Source: Pseudovirgaria hyperparasitica
Taxonomy: Eukaryota > Ascomycota > Dothideomycetes > Acrospermales > Acrospermaceae
NCBI RefSeq assembly: GCF_010093815.1
Contig: NW_022985557.1
Location: 1,116,001-1,180,000 of the forward strand
DNA: 64,000 bases
Direction of reading: 5' to 3'
Positions 44,375 through 55,424 of the stretch are shown here, one piece after another. The notes below the pieces were generated by a model. It did not search any database. It saw only the letters and a program-made list of their open reading frames with translations, and was not told where the DNA came from. Positions within the stretch are counted from its first letter, which is position 1; every line of letters begins with the position of its first letter. A program made the position numbers and the translations under genes.

Positions 44375-45385
44375 TCACACTTGATCTTGATTTCTCCGTC
44401 TCCAATACATACACAACCCCTCCAACCCATCCTCCTCAAATCTCACAAGCCTCTCCCTCTCCCTCATCCGCCCATACCTCTCCATATCCACATTCAACCC
44501 CTCCCACTCCCCCTTGCTCCCCTCCTCCCCAATCCGCACCTCACACAACCGCCCAAACGCCTCGAGAAAATCCACATGCACTGACAACACCGGATTCGCC
44601 GGAACAAGCACTCTCCGCACCAGTAACTCCGCCTCCATGAACGGCGCATACACAAACGATGCTGGCCCAGCCTGGCCAAACGCCGTATTGTCCCGGCACG
44701 CCGTGATGCCGAGACTGTGTAGGAAGGCAATGTCTACGGAAGTGTAGTCAGGTTCTTGAGCGTACATGCGTGTGAGTGGGATGTTGTGGGTGCGTACTGT
44801 GTTTGTAGAGGGGCGTTGGTTAGCATAGCATTGCAGATCCACACCACCACGAAGACCGTGAAATAAGAAAAGAAGAGAAAGACGGGGAAGGAGAGACGAA
44901 CAGATGTCAATAATCTCGACAAACAGCAGAACCTGCCACATCGCCCTCCGCCGCGCCCTCGCATCCCACCCTACCCGCTCCGCACTCAAACTCCCCGTCG
45001 CAAAACACACTGCACTCTCCACCCTCATCCCATCTCCATTTACACCCTCATCCCCACCCAAAGCCTTCCCTAAACACCGCCTCAACCCCGCAACCCAATC
45101 CCTCCACGCCCTCCCCGCTCTCAACTCCCCAAACAACCCCTTCAGCACATCAACACTGACATCCGCGCACAGCCAGCGATCAACGTCATCACCCTGAGAT
45201 AAGTCTCGCGGGGCATGCGCAGCCTGGATCTGAGATAGAGCGCGCGCGGAGAGGTGGGCGGTTGGGGTGCGTGTCACGGTTGACCAGCCGTCTGCGGTGG
45301 CGTGGGTGCGGAGGCGGGAGTTTTGGTGGTGTTTTGGTTTTGGTTTTGGTTTGTGGTGTGGGTAGTCTGGGTTTGGAGTCGGCAT
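44375..45385 (-). CDS. SRR1-like domain protein
   Basis: Two exons (45385-44902 and 44796-44375) encode 301 residues; the 105-nt intron (donor GTTCGT, branch GCTAACC, acceptor ACACAG) keeps the frame open. The start is basic and Pro/His-rich, then Asp-Gly-Trp-Ser-Thr-Val-Thr-Arg. The SRR1 domain follows: Val-Cys-Phe-Ala-Thr-Gly-Ser-Leu, Ala-Met-Trp-Gln-Val-Leu-Leu-Phe-Val-Glu-Ile-Ile-Asp, Tyr-Ala-Gln-Glu-Pro-Asp-Tyr-Thr, Phe-Leu-His-Ser-Leu-Gly-Ile, and Phe-Val-Tyr-Ala-Pro-Phe-Met-Glu. SRR1 proteins were named from an Arabidopsis circadian/light gene; budding yeast Ber1 is the fungal relative, linked to microtubule stability. Molecular activity is unknown. Other domains absent. Confidence 0.82.
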   Translation of the reverse strand: MPTPNPDYPHHKPKPKPKHHQNSRLRTHATADGWSTVTRTPTAHLSARALSQIQAAHAPRDLSQGDDVDRWLCADVSVDVLKGLFGELRAGRAWRDWVAGLRRCLGKALGGDEGVNGDGMRVESAVCFATGSLSAERVGWDARARRRAMWQVLLFVEIIDICSSLLPRLSLLFLFHGLRGGVDLQCYANQRPSTNTVRTHNIPLTRMYAQEPDYTSVDIAFLHSLGITACRDNTAFGQAGPASFVYAPFMEAELLVRRVLVPANPVLSVHVDFLEAFGRLCEVRIGEEGSKGEWEGLNVDMERYGRMRERERLVRFEEDGLEGLCMYWRRRNQDQV

Positions 45386-46429
45386 TTTTTTTTCTCTCTC
45401 TCTCTCTTATTTTTGAAGTTTTGCGGGGGAGAGCTGGGGGCGTGTGGTTGAGTATGGTGGATTGAATAATGGGCGGAATGGATGATGGTATGTAGAAAGA
45501 CGTGTTGCACAGCGTTTTCTTTGATTTCTAGAGTGACGCAGTTAAATAGAGAGGGTGTTAATTCTGAAGTGCGCCGTGGCGTCAAGGTTGGTTGTTTGTG
45601 GAATGTCGATAGATGGTTGGATGGGATGCGGAACCTTGACAGGTGTGGGGTAGCGTGGGGACTGAGATGGATAGATGACACAGATCCATAAGATGCAGGT
45701 GGACTCGGGCCTGTACCTACATTCCGGACGGAGATGATTCCGAGATCTGAGTTAGAGCTATCGACAAAGACAGAGCAGCAAGCGTAAGGACACTCTATGC
45801 ATATGCTACAGTGTATACTGTTGTTTGCAAGCTCACAATTCACCACAATTGATAACCAAGCAGACATTCGTGTCTTCTGCCAGGGTCCAACATAGCTCCA
45901 TTTCCCATGGAAGCACAAGTGCGTGTGCGGCATGCGCGTGCAAACCAAGGGTACTAAGGTAGCACTATCGACACACATGCACACACACACAAGTCTAGCA
46001 CAGTCGCACACGACGTATACATTGTTTAACGTTGTTATTCTGAGCTGACTGTTCATAATATAGTGTCCGGAATCCGTCTTCACTCAATTACATTCGGTGT
46101 GGCCCAAGACCGTAATCAGCGTCAAACTCCTGCCTATCATGCGTCGTACATCGCAGGCCCAGACGAAGGGGATGCGTCAAGTCTCTCCTCTAATCCAATC
46201 GCCGAGCGCCAAGCTTTGTACATAAAAGTGGGTATGCAGTGGTATATCAAAAAGGGAATGGATGGTTGCGGGACTGCGTTCTCCGCGTGATTTGCGCCCG
46301 GCGGAGATGATCCGCTTAAAAGAGTGCTCGCTAGAGCGTCAGAGGAGGTGGCGGCGTAGTATCGTGAGATCGGTAGATGAGGTATCTCTAATATGACAAG
46401 TATAGGCATCTTGACAAGCCTGTCGATGC
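45386..46429. other. intergenic, SRR1-like promoter side
   Basis: About 1.04 kb. Immediately upstream of the SRR1-like ATG are an A-run and a GA-rich tract (plus strand T and CT runs at 45385-45407). A CA-rich patch lies near 45971-45990. No gene recognised. Confidence 0.5.
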
Positions 46430-47289
46430 TTATAACCAGAAGGCCGCTAGCGCAATAGTTAGGACGGTAGGGACGATGGTCGGTATGTGCAACGTAAAGG
46501 CTGATGAATCGAGGCTGGTGGTTGTGAAGACCATGTCGAACTTGATCTCCGTGCCGGGTTCCGTTGAGTTGCGGCAGTTGGTCTCGTTGACCTCTGGTAC
46601 GTTCTCGGGCTCGTCAAATGTAATGTCTACGCACTGTAGTTGGAAAATTAGTCTACAGCGTTCACTCTCGCAGGTTTCGGAAACAGCTTACATTGTACAG
46701 CGCAGCGCCGTGCTGTGCAGTCTCGATGATCTGAATGGTCGCATTGTCGCCGGCCCTCACGGTGATGTTTGCAGGCAGCGGTACTTGTGGCAGACAGAAC
46801 TCGCCCTTGTACATGGTGTTTGCTGGTCCGAGAATCTCAAACACAGGCACCATGGGATGTGACATGTTCTGTGGTTCTGTGCCCAGCCCGAGGTTGATGT
46901 AAAAGAATGCCTTTGAGTGACCCTGGAACCATCCAGGCTGGACGCCGACTGCGCCTCCTCCAATAGGCCATTTCGTTCGGTTTGTTGATGTCGGCATGCC
47001 ACCGCCTATACACTCTATCAGCGTCTGCTGCGTATCGGAAGACTGGATGTTACTCACATGGATATATCCATTGCATGCCATATGGAAATGTGGGGCCAGA
47101 GCCGTTCGTTCCAGGATTGACACTCAATGCTCCGGTCGGTATGTTGTTTATTCCGAGACTATCCTGACCATCTGTACCATTTGTGTGCAGATTGTTTCCT
47201 CTCCATCCGGGGTAGGTGATTACGGTGTGTGCGGCGACCACCGACCAGCAGGCAGCCGAGGCGATAAGGGTTGAGATGACGGACGGCAT
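46430..47289 (-). CDS. GPI-anchored X325/BIM1-like copper-binding protein
   Basis: Three exons give about 250 residues. The signal peptide ends at Val-Val-Ala-Ala, so the mature chain begins with His-Thr-Val-Ile-Thr-Tyr-Pro-Gly-Trp-Arg-Gly-Asn, the N-terminal His that binds copper in LPMO-like X325 proteins. Two further ligands expected in this family are visible: the His in Ala-Gln-His-Gly-Ala-Ala-Leu-Tyr and the Asp in Cys-Val-Asp-Ile-Thr-Phe, which flank the last intron. Other marks are Cys-Gly-Gly-Gly and repeated Asn-x-Ser/Thr sites. The C-terminus is a hydrophobic segment after Ser-Ser-Ala, consistent with GPI attachment. Bim1 of Cryptococcus helps copper uptake at the cell surface; X325 proteins lack oxidative activity. 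Introns: donor GTGAGT and donor GTAAGC. The assignment to X325 rather than AA9/AA11 rests on length, the GPI tail and Asp in place of Tyr. Confidence 0.85.
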
Positions 47290-48739
47290 CGTGAGACGGC
47301 GGGAGATGGATTCGCAGTGGAGATGATACACAAGCAAACAGGAGGTCTGGTCTCAGTCAAGGACAGACAATCTCAGACACTTTGCAGTATGTTCAAATAA
47401 GGTCGCGAGCTCGAAGGAAAGGAACGGACGGGGCGGGGAGGCGAAGCAGAGCACTTAAGGATGGGCGTCTGCGAAAGAATGCAGGCGATATTCGTCCAAC
47501 GGACGTGCAGCGAATGGCGATGCATAGTTTTGCTGTGCCTTGCGAGCGAGAGTCGAGGCTGGATCATCCGAGGGCCTGATCAGGGATAGAAGATGCAGTG
47601 TTTTGAGGGTGGATGCGAGGATGTAGCGAATGGCCGCGAGGAATGGACCGCTGGCTGATGCTAGCACTGCAGCTTTCCTGCTTAGCCGCCGGGGACATCT
47701 TGGGGAAGTCAGCCAGTGAGGGAGCTCATTGGCGTGATGAGCTGTGATGGGCGTGCGGGAGATCTAACCTACTGCACTGTACTTACAGGTGTATACCCAG
47801 CCTAGGTAGGTAATTAGGCTGTCAATGGCCGCCCGTCAATTGCTGCCAATGCCCCCGTCCTAGGCTAACCACCCCCCAAAATGTAAGCGTAAGCCTTAAG
47901 GTCGGTAGGCAGCCCACTTAAACAAACCCCCCGCCCCGCCTTCGCCCAGGGTCCCTCCATCACAAGGCAACGCCGCACACTGTTGACTCTATGGGTCTAC
48001 AGTAGACGTGGTGAGTGATACTGCTCTCGAGGACCAATCAGCTTCCTCGTCTGCTCGTGCCACAACACTAGTATGCACATCTGCCAGGCCCTTCCACGCT
48101 CCTCTAAGCGCCCGGCACCACTCTTCTCTGAGATAGATACACGGCACCTAGAGGTAACACGATGCACGAACTTCCCGGAGAACTGTTTCGCGAAGCCGCA
48201 GACGCGCGCTCAGTCGAGTGTGAATGCTCTACCTTTATCGCCATGCGGTTGTGCTTGAAACAAACATCGCTCGTCATTCGTTACTCTATGCATCCTCGAC
48301 CTCCCACCACAAGCGTGCGGATGATCCGTCTGTATGCACTCCAGCGTAGTATCACGCAAGCGCCAACGTGGAGCCTCTTGGCATGTGTTCGTTCTATGTG
48401 TAAGGTTGCGAACAACTCCATGCTTGTAGAATAGAAGCTTCATACATCCCCACAGTGACAAATCTAGCAACCTAGCATATTACGCGGAGACAGTCGCAAC
48501 TGCCAGCCTGGAGGGGAATGTGTCGAGGCTTATGTAATCTGCACTCTCACCTACTGCTAAGTAGGTAGTCAACAAGATAGACACTATGACAGTCCTGTTG
48601 CCTGATCAGGCCAGAGCAGGAGCCCCGGTTCAATTGATACACCGTCCCTCATATTTCTACACATTCGCTCATCCCGATAACAATGCACCCTGTAGACGAA
48701 CGCCGCTCCGAATGCCAGTATATGTCTCTAGAGTACCTT
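47290..48739. other. intergenic, BIM1-like promoter side
   Basis: About 1.45 kb with CCTAGGTAGG/AGTAGGTAG words (near 47802-47812 and 48560), common in ascomycete intergenic DNA. Short frames only; no gene or RNA recognised. Confidence 0.5.
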
Positions 48740-51421
48740 TTACAATGACTGCATGCTCAGTCGACTCAAACGATTCGCTGTCGCCTCCACAAGAGCTGAT
48801 TCACGTTCCAGCATTTCCATTACCTGGTTGACCTTCTGCTTCTTCAGAGGAGAAGGTATATTATCCTGCGCGACCGGTGCGCTCGCCTCCTTCTTGCTGA
48901 TGATGTCTTTGGCGTCTGATCGGAGTCCTTCTTGTAGTCGCCTCAACTGTTCCAGTCTCCTCCATACTGGCATGTCTCCACTTTGGCTGTCGGCCTGCGA
49001 ATCTGGATTCAAGGAACTATTCAGTTCTTCGACTTCTTCCGCGAAAGACCTTTCCGCAGTGCTCATTTCCCGCCCGCCAGCTCGCGACAGCTTGCTCTTG
49101 ATGGCTTGGTATCTTGCGGAAAGCTGTTCCTGTCTGGCATTGACCTCGCTGAGGCGCTTTTCCACCTTCGTATTCCCATCTACCACCAGATCCTGTCCCT
49201 CATCTTCACCCGTGACTTGGTCTATGCGGTGTGCTAGCTCGCTTACCCGTCGCAGCTGATCTTTGAACTCATCTTGCAGACGCTCACATCGTCGAAATAG
49301 GTCGGCCGCAGCAATGCCCAGCTGATGGGTCTCCGCACTAAGAAGCCGATGTAAGCCTGTAAGAACATCCAAAGAAGCTGGTGCTAACTTGATCTCTTCT
49401 GCAAAGGCTCGCTTCTGTCTAGTCGGTACAGTTTTGCCGTAATATTTAACAAGTTCAGATTCTTTCCAGAATGCTACAGGTGGCTGATATGGCAACCGCG
49501 GCTCCGAGGTTGGCATCAATGGCTCTTCACACATCTGAGACCATTCAATCATCCTAGATTCCGAGTGAAGCTCATACTCGGGTATATCCAAAGTCGCGGC
49601 AAATGGTTGGTGGTCAGCCGAGAACAAGACAAAGTATCCAATATCCGAGTCCTCGAGAACTATGCAGCACGATACCTGCTCAGAATGTTGCTCAGCTACT
49701 GGAAGCTGTATAATACTTTCTGACAGTGTACGACTCCCCTCGAGGAGCACGTCCATACGAAATTCTGCGCCTTCTCTCTCAGCTACACTCAACTCTGTCG
49801 ATACTTTCTCGATCCATTTAGACAGAGATATGTAATAGACCCCTTGTTGGTGTGTCACAAATACTGCGTGCTGTGATCGCACATCCGGTGTGAAGGGTAT
49901 CCATACATTTTCGCCATGTCCTTTTGGTAAGGCGATGCTGTCAACGACTAGAAGCGCCAAGTCATCTCCTTCTTCGATAGTACGTGTGTCGGTACGACTA
50001 GGTAGCCACTGAGCCTCAACTCCGTTCAGATCCAAGCAGCAATGTACAATGCCAGACGTAGTAGACAGGAGTATGAGAGATCCTTCAACATCCTCATCCT
50101 CAGAATCGAACTCATCCTCATCTTCTTTCAACAGATCTTCCTTCGTCTCTTTCAATGGTGTCACGAATATGTCGCAAACATCTGCCTCGCCTTCAATCTC
50201 GATCTCGGGCATGATTTCGAAAGGTCCTTGTAATCTGGGGATGGCTGGAGTCTTGGTGGGTCGCTGATATACTTCGGCTGGACGTGCTAAGGATTCCCCA
50301 CCGAGCGACGTTGGAATCTGACTCGTGACTTCCGTAAGCCACTTTCTCTGCGCTTCCGCCCTCTTGGGATTTGCGTCGGAAGAGTTCCTGGTCGATAGAT
50401 GGCACTTCGCCGCTATGCCGGCCCCCAGTTCTCCAAACGGGTCGGTCTGGGACAGGGGGACCTCAACTTGCCATCGTTTAGGTAACAACGGGCAGAGAGC
50501 ATAGACGTCACCTCCCGTGGTAGCAATCCAGAGAGTCATCGAGGACCAATCGCAGGCCGCCCTTGATTTAGATGGTGACCCAAAACAGGCTGCAGCAACC
50601 TGAAGCTCAGCCATGTCAGGGGAGAAAGCTTTGCCGGAGCCATAAACGGAGGCCCTCAGATCAGCATCCGCGCTTGTAGCGTTTGCTAGCTTTTGCAGGT
50701 TGATCGCAAGTGTGGGTTCGCTGAAGCTTGAGCGATCGTCTTTGTCCAGCTCCCACATTCTGATGGAACCGTCTTCTGTGATTGTGACCAAGCATTTGCC
50801 TTGTACGCCAAGAGGGTGCCATTTTATGGAGGCCACAGGTGACTGTTCCAACACATGCGCTGTGGGACCCAGCTGAAATGTCTTCAGCTTTAATGGTGTC
50901 GTATCTGGGGTACCTAGGTGACTTGAGTCGGGAAGAATCGCAATATGGACTGTATGGGAGGTCGTAATCGCCATGTAATCGTTATGAGGTGAGATAGCCA
51001 GCTCTGTCACATTGCCAGAGAAAGGTAGCCTGAGGGTCTTGGACTATGTTAGTGAACGCTCAAGGCAGAGCAGGAAGAGCAGTATAAATACCCGAACGTA
51101 ACTCGAATCATTCGGTGCTGTTACCGAATTATCGCGGGACCGGCTTCTGCTGTGTATGCTTGAGGATCGACCAAAATCCAGAGGTCTGTTGCTTTCCGAG
51201 AGGAGAACGAGATCTGACCATCGAATCTCGCTATCTGTAGCTACAAATATTTCTGATCCACGATACGCTATGGTTCGTTGTGGTCTTCCTTTTGCGATCC
51301 CTTTAGATAATGCGCCAGCAGCCCGTTTTCCAGCAGGCGTTGTCTTAGAGCTCGAAAAGAGCTCATAGCCAGGTTGCGACCGACTCAGCCACGAGGGTGT
51401 ATAGCTCAGTATTCGAGGCAT
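48740..51421 (-). CDS. nup82: nucleoporin Nup82/Nup88
   Basis: Two exons, about 875 residues. Exon 1 (to about 51093) begins Met-Pro-Arg-Ile-Leu-Ser-Tyr-Thr-Pro-Ser-Trp-Leu and contains Ile-Ala-Tyr-Arg-Gly-Ser-Glu-Ile-Phe-Val-Ala and Ile-Arg-Trp-Ser-Asp-Leu. Exon 2 opens with Leu-Pro-Phe-Ser-Gly-Asn-Val and Ile-Ser-Pro-His-Asn-Asp-Tyr-Met-Ala-Ile, beta-propeller repeats such as Val-Ala-Ser-Ile-Lys-Trp-His-Pro-Leu-Gly and Asp-Gly-Ser-Ile-Arg-Met-Trp-Glu-Leu, an acidic insert near residue 390, and a long alpha-helical/coiled-coil C-terminus from about residue 660 with heptad-like Leu/Val spacing. Nup82 is the cytoplasmic-face scaffold binding Nup159 and Nsp1 for mRNA export. Family assignment rests on this architecture and the N-terminal motif. 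Divergent from CBP20. Confidence 0.88.
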
Positions 51422-51710
51422 CCTGATACAGTATCTTCAAGCTTTAAAAATCTACTGTGAAATAGAAGGCTCGAAGGTGGTCCACGGTACTTGGCGGGTG
51501 ACAGCGCGCAGTAAACACAAACTGGTAGCAACAAGCTGCGCGCTGGTGAAGCTAGCGCTAAAATTTCGGGACTAAACACAGCTTCACCTGGCCCTACAGA
51601 AAGAGCTTCGAATTCCTGCTACCTAGCAAAATCGAGCTTGATTTGGAAGAGAAACAACGTGTACTCTGAACAACATTTAATACGTCTACCCGGAAGCCTT
51701 TCGAACAATC
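51422..51710. promoter_or_regulatory. divergent promoter, Nup82 / cap-binding CBP20
   Basis: 289 bases between start codons. Two genes of the mRNA export path share this short segment, which may allow co-regulation; no specific site is recognised. Confidence 0.55.
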
Positions 51711-52436
51711 ATGCCTAGACCAGGAGTTCTGCGTAATACGATAGATCGATTAGATCGACCGAGTTCTTATACTGCGAATAAGGTACACTCGCACACGTGT
51801 TAAGCTATCTTGTATATATACTAACTGGGTCCTCCAATAGAACCGACGTCACCGTAATAACCGTCGCGACGATGATGGAGAACGTACACGGTCGCCTGAA
51901 CCTGATGATAAGCTCAAGGATGCCACAACCCTCTACGTGGGAAATCTGTGCGTGAAGAAAGGACTCGAAAACCACGAGAAATGAGATGGTCTCGCTACTG
52001 ACATTATGATCATAGTTCTTTCTACACGACTGAAGAGCAAATTCACGAGCTATTTGCCAAGTGTGGGGAGATCAAACGTTTGGTCATGGGCCTCGATCGC
52101 TTTACTAAAACCCCATGCGGTTTCTGCTTTGTCGAATACTACAATCATCAGGATGCTCTGGACTGTCTGAAATATATTGGAGGAACGAAGTTGGATGAGC
52201 GCATTATTCGAACAGATCTCGACGAAGGCTTTGTCGAAGGAAGACAGTACGGGTATGTATTTGGAGATCTAATAATGTTAATTCCTTCTATATCGGCGGC
52301 TAACGAGCATGAAAACAGTCGCGGAAAGTCTGGGGGACAGGTCCGAGACGAATATCGCGAGGAATATGATCCAGGCCGCGGTGGGTACGGTCGCGCTCTG
52401 GCTGAGGACCTGGATCAGGACCGCGACGTGCGGTGA
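51711..52436 (+). CDS. cbc2: nuclear cap-binding protein subunit 2 (CBP20)
   Basis: Four exons (51711-51782, 51841-51947, 52016-52252, 52319-52436) encode 177 residues, normal for CBP20. After Met-Pro-Arg-Pro-Gly-Val-Leu and a basic stretch, the RRM shows RNP2 [11 protein letters not shown] and RNP1 Pro-Cys-Gly-Phe-Cys-Phe-Val-Glu-Tyr. The C-terminal half of the RRM contains [18 protein letters not shown], the CBP20 signature that binds the m7G cap together with CBP80; the tail is Arg/Gly/Asp-rich. It binds capped pre-mRNA in the nucleus. The third intron falls inside the signature (Tyr-Gly|Arg-Gly). Convergent with Pdx2, 140 bases between stops. Confidence 0.95.
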
Positions 52437-52576
52437 TGCCCTCTGCTCCTTCTTGCATACAGCGACAGCGTTTTGGCGTTTGGGTTCAATTGCTCCTATA
52501 ATACGGTGGGGGAATACCCCTGCGCTTCTATACGGGAATATGTTCCGGATATACGAATCTAACCATAGCCGTATTC

Positions 52577-53463
52577 TCATCTATTTGTTCTTTGAGAGGA
52601 CTGCTCAAGAACTTGTTCCAGCCACCACACGTGTATCCGCGAGTCCTGCGTCAATTCTGGATGGAAACTTGTGCCAAACACATTGCCCTGTCTGACCGCG
52701 ACAATGTCACCTCCTGGCTCGGCCAATTGAACGGCTTCCTTTCCACGCTTTTTTGCAGCGTCTTTAGGCAAACGCGCAAGTACTTCTACCTCTTGATCAT
52801 ATCCCTGTCTACATAGCTTCGTGTCAATTTCTCGACTGGGAGCAATCACCGTGTCCGTTCTCTCTGCTTCAGCATCCTGAATACCAACCACATGGGGTAG
52901 TATTTTCTCTACAATCGGAGCCCTAATAAATACTGTCCTGAATGGCTTGTTCGCCTGGTTCTTGACCGCATGAGAAGACACCAGGAACGGTAAGTCAAGC
53001 TCTGCTTGAAAGCTTTCCGTCTGGCGACCGAAATGGTTCCTATTGACCCGCACGTCCAGGCCACCAATGAGCTCTTGGCCACCTCTCTTTGTCCTATTCG
53101 CGGATTCAGCCAGTAGTATGAGTCCAGCGCAGGTTCCCCATGTTGGCTTTCTTTGTACCCTGCTTATAATTAGGCCAATGTTTGCGCATTTCGCAGTTCA
53201 CAAACTGACTTTACGAATTGCCGCAAGGGCTCCAACAGTCCAGAGTCGACCGCAACTAATGACATTGTTGTACTCTCTCCGCCAGGTATGATGAGCGCAT
53301 GGCAGCTGTCCAGTTCTTTTTCGGTTCTCACTTCGATAAATCGCCATACTAATCCATTACCGTGCGTCTGATCTATTAGCAACGCTGCTTGACGGAGAAG
53401 TTGAATGTGTTCGCTGAAAGCACCCTGAAGTGCGAGGACCCCAACAATCGTCTGCGCACTCAT
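52577..53463 (-). CDS. pdx2: pyridoxal 5'-phosphate synthase glutaminase subunit Pdx2/Sno
   Basis: Two exons, about 270 residues, from the ATG at 53463 (Met-Ser-Ala-Gln-Thr-Ile-Val-Gly-Val-Leu-Ala-Leu-Gln-Gly-Ala-Phe). The intron donor is GTCAGT, which gives Arg-Gln-Phe-Val-Lys-Val-Gln-Arg-Lys-Pro-Thr-Trp-Gly-Thr-Cys-Ala-Gly-Leu; the nearer GTAAAG would break the frame. The class I glutaminase triad is visible: Cys in Gly-Thr-Cys-Ala-Gly and His/Glu in Phe-His-Pro-Glu-Leu-Thr. Also Gly-Gly-Glu-Ser-Thr-Thr (oxyanion loop) and Gly-Gly-Leu-Asp-Val. It releases ammonia from glutamine to the Pdx1 synthase in de novo vitamin B6 synthesis; Pdx1 is not in this window. Divergent from the PPTase gene. 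Confidence 0.95.
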
Positions 53464-53711
53464 GCTCGTTATACTTTGCTGGAAGATCAATGAAGTCACG
53501 AGTTCGCCGAAGCCGCATTACGAACGGCACAAAAAAAATGATGGCAGGGGTCTGTATCGATAAGGCTAGACTGAGGGGCCGGTGATTACCGCATGTCTTT
53601 CGGAGTCGGTAGCTGACTTCGCATGGCTTTCAATGACTCCGACTCCGGTCTTCTCCCTACATAAACAACTTATCTTTCACGTTGTCGCATTGAGTGGTAG
53701 ACCTTGAGGCA
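53464..53711. promoter_or_regulatory. divergent promoter, Pdx2 / phosphopantetheinyl transferase
   Basis: 248 bases between the two start codons, with an A-run near 53531. Both genes supply cofactors (PLP and phosphopantetheine), so shared control is possible but unproven. Confidence 0.55.
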
Positions 53712-54755
53712 ATGGCGAGCACTGGGAGGGATCGTGTGACTTGCTGGCTTCTTGACACAAGAAGTATTTGGCCAGGGACCAATATCGCTGAAGCAGTCCG
53801 TTCCAACGATGCAGGATGAAGTCTTATTTACTGACTACTCCAGGCCTCAGACGAACTGGATCTTGTCAGTCAAGCCGAGCAGGACGATATTAAGAAGAAA
53901 TTTCGCATCCAAGATGCTCGTATGAGCCTAGGGTCGGCGCTGCTGAAACGCCTCTTTGTTGCTAAATCACTCGGGATACCTTGGTCTAAGATCAAGTTCA
54001 GTCGAAAGGGTGATCCGAAACATGGCAAACCATGCTATATAGCAGATGATGGCATAAATGCAATAGAATTCAACATCTCACATCAAGCTGGTCTGGTAGC
54101 GCTTGTCGGGTGTGATATCCAAGACCTACAACTTGGAGTCGACATTGTTTGTGTCAATGAGCGGGATGAGTACAGGACAATCAATTCCGAGGGCTTTGAA
54201 GGGCATACAGAGATTTTCCAGGACATCTTTTCAAGCGACGAGACTCATGATATGACGTACAAAGCGGACACTTTTCAGTTACCAGATGGTACCGAGATAA
54301 CACCATCTATGCTTGGCCCTGATGAGCGTTGCACGAAGCCTCATCGGCAGCTGTCTGCTGAGATTCAAACGGGCGAAAAGAAGAGGTTCGACTCCAAATT
54401 ACTCATCGATGCCAAGCTCCGCCGCTTCTACACATTTTGGTGTTACAAAGAAGCATATATCAAATTGACCGGGGAAGCTTTACTGGCATCATGGCTGAAG
54501 CAACTGGAATTCAAAAATGTCCGCGCTCCGAGATCAGCAGCGCACGAACCGTGGGGAGAGATAGTGAAAGACGCAGAAACCTGGCTACACGGCAAGAAGC
54601 TTGACGATGTTGCGTTACAAATCCAGGCCTTCGAAAAGAACTTCATGATCTCTGTTGCAGCAAAGCCGTCTGGACTCCTGCCCAAGGAACAAATCCCTTC
54701 CTTCACGACTTTGCACTTGGAGAATGATATTGTAGATTTCGCTCAGAACGCTTGA
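53712..54755 (+). CDS. npgA: 4'-phosphopantetheinyl transferase (NpgA/Lys5/Sfp type)
   Basis: Two exons, about 330 residues. Exon 1 (28 codons) ends Asn-Ile-Ala-Glu-Ala and is joined across a GTCCGT..CCAG intron with a CTGAC branch to Ala-Ser-Asp-Glu-Leu. PPTase motifs are Arg-Met-Ser-Leu-Gly-Ser-Ala-Leu-Leu-Lys-Arg, Lys-Pro-Cys-Tyr, Phe-Asn-Ile-Ser-His-Gln-Ala-Gly-Leu-Val-Ala-Leu-Val-Gly, Gly-Val-Asp-Ile-Val-Cys-Val-Asn-Glu-Arg (Mg-binding Asp), and Phe-Trp-Cys-Tyr-Lys-Glu-Ala-Tyr-Ile-Lys-Leu-Thr-Gly-Glu-Ala-Leu. It activates carrier domains of aminoadipate reductase (lysine), polyketide synthases and peptide synthetases, normally as the single broad-range enzyme of the fungus. Length matches NpgA. 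Cytosolic. Confidence 0.95.
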
Positions 54756-55424
54756 TTTTGCGAAGAGTACGTAATTGTTGAATTGAATAAAGCTTATACG
54801 TCAACACTGTCATCCGAAGCCTGGTACTACTCCCTATGGCCCATTGTACTAATCTTTAGCGTTGCGTTCCGGACGTCATTCATCCAAGACGATTCCATCT
54901 GAAAACCCTCGCATGGACCGGGTTCGCGGACTTACAGTGGGTCTGGGCCACGTACAGCCGCGCAACGATCAAATCCCAGCATGAATTGATCTACAGGGGA
55001 AACTCGCGGGACCATTCGATAGTAAAGCAAGGTATTTGTCTCTGCTCACTTATATGGCACAAGTTCATCAACAGGGCCAGTTCCAGGCATGCTGGCAGGC
55101 ACTCAAAGGAGAGATGCCGGATCGAGCTTCGCTACAGTTCTGGGCCGTGGAAAGAGGTGTCTGGTCCGACAAGCCCAGGGTACCAGTGGCACACTGTCAA
55201 TGGATCCATCGACCCAATATTCTATTGCATTTGCTGGAACCCTGCTCACCAATCATAGGAGCGAGAAAATCCACATCCTTGCCTCATTATGATATACACG
55301 CCACCTCGGTCGGACATCCGCTAATATGCCATTACTCGCACTTCCAAAGCTTTTCATCGCAACATAACTTCATTCGAAATCTGGCTCTTGTTCTTTATCT
55401 ATTTTTGATACACATCATATTAAT
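54756..55424. other. intergenic
   Basis: About 670 bases between plus-strand genes. A 130-codon frame (55036-55428) has no recognisable content and overlaps the GH17 leader. No feature recognised. Confidence 0.5.
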
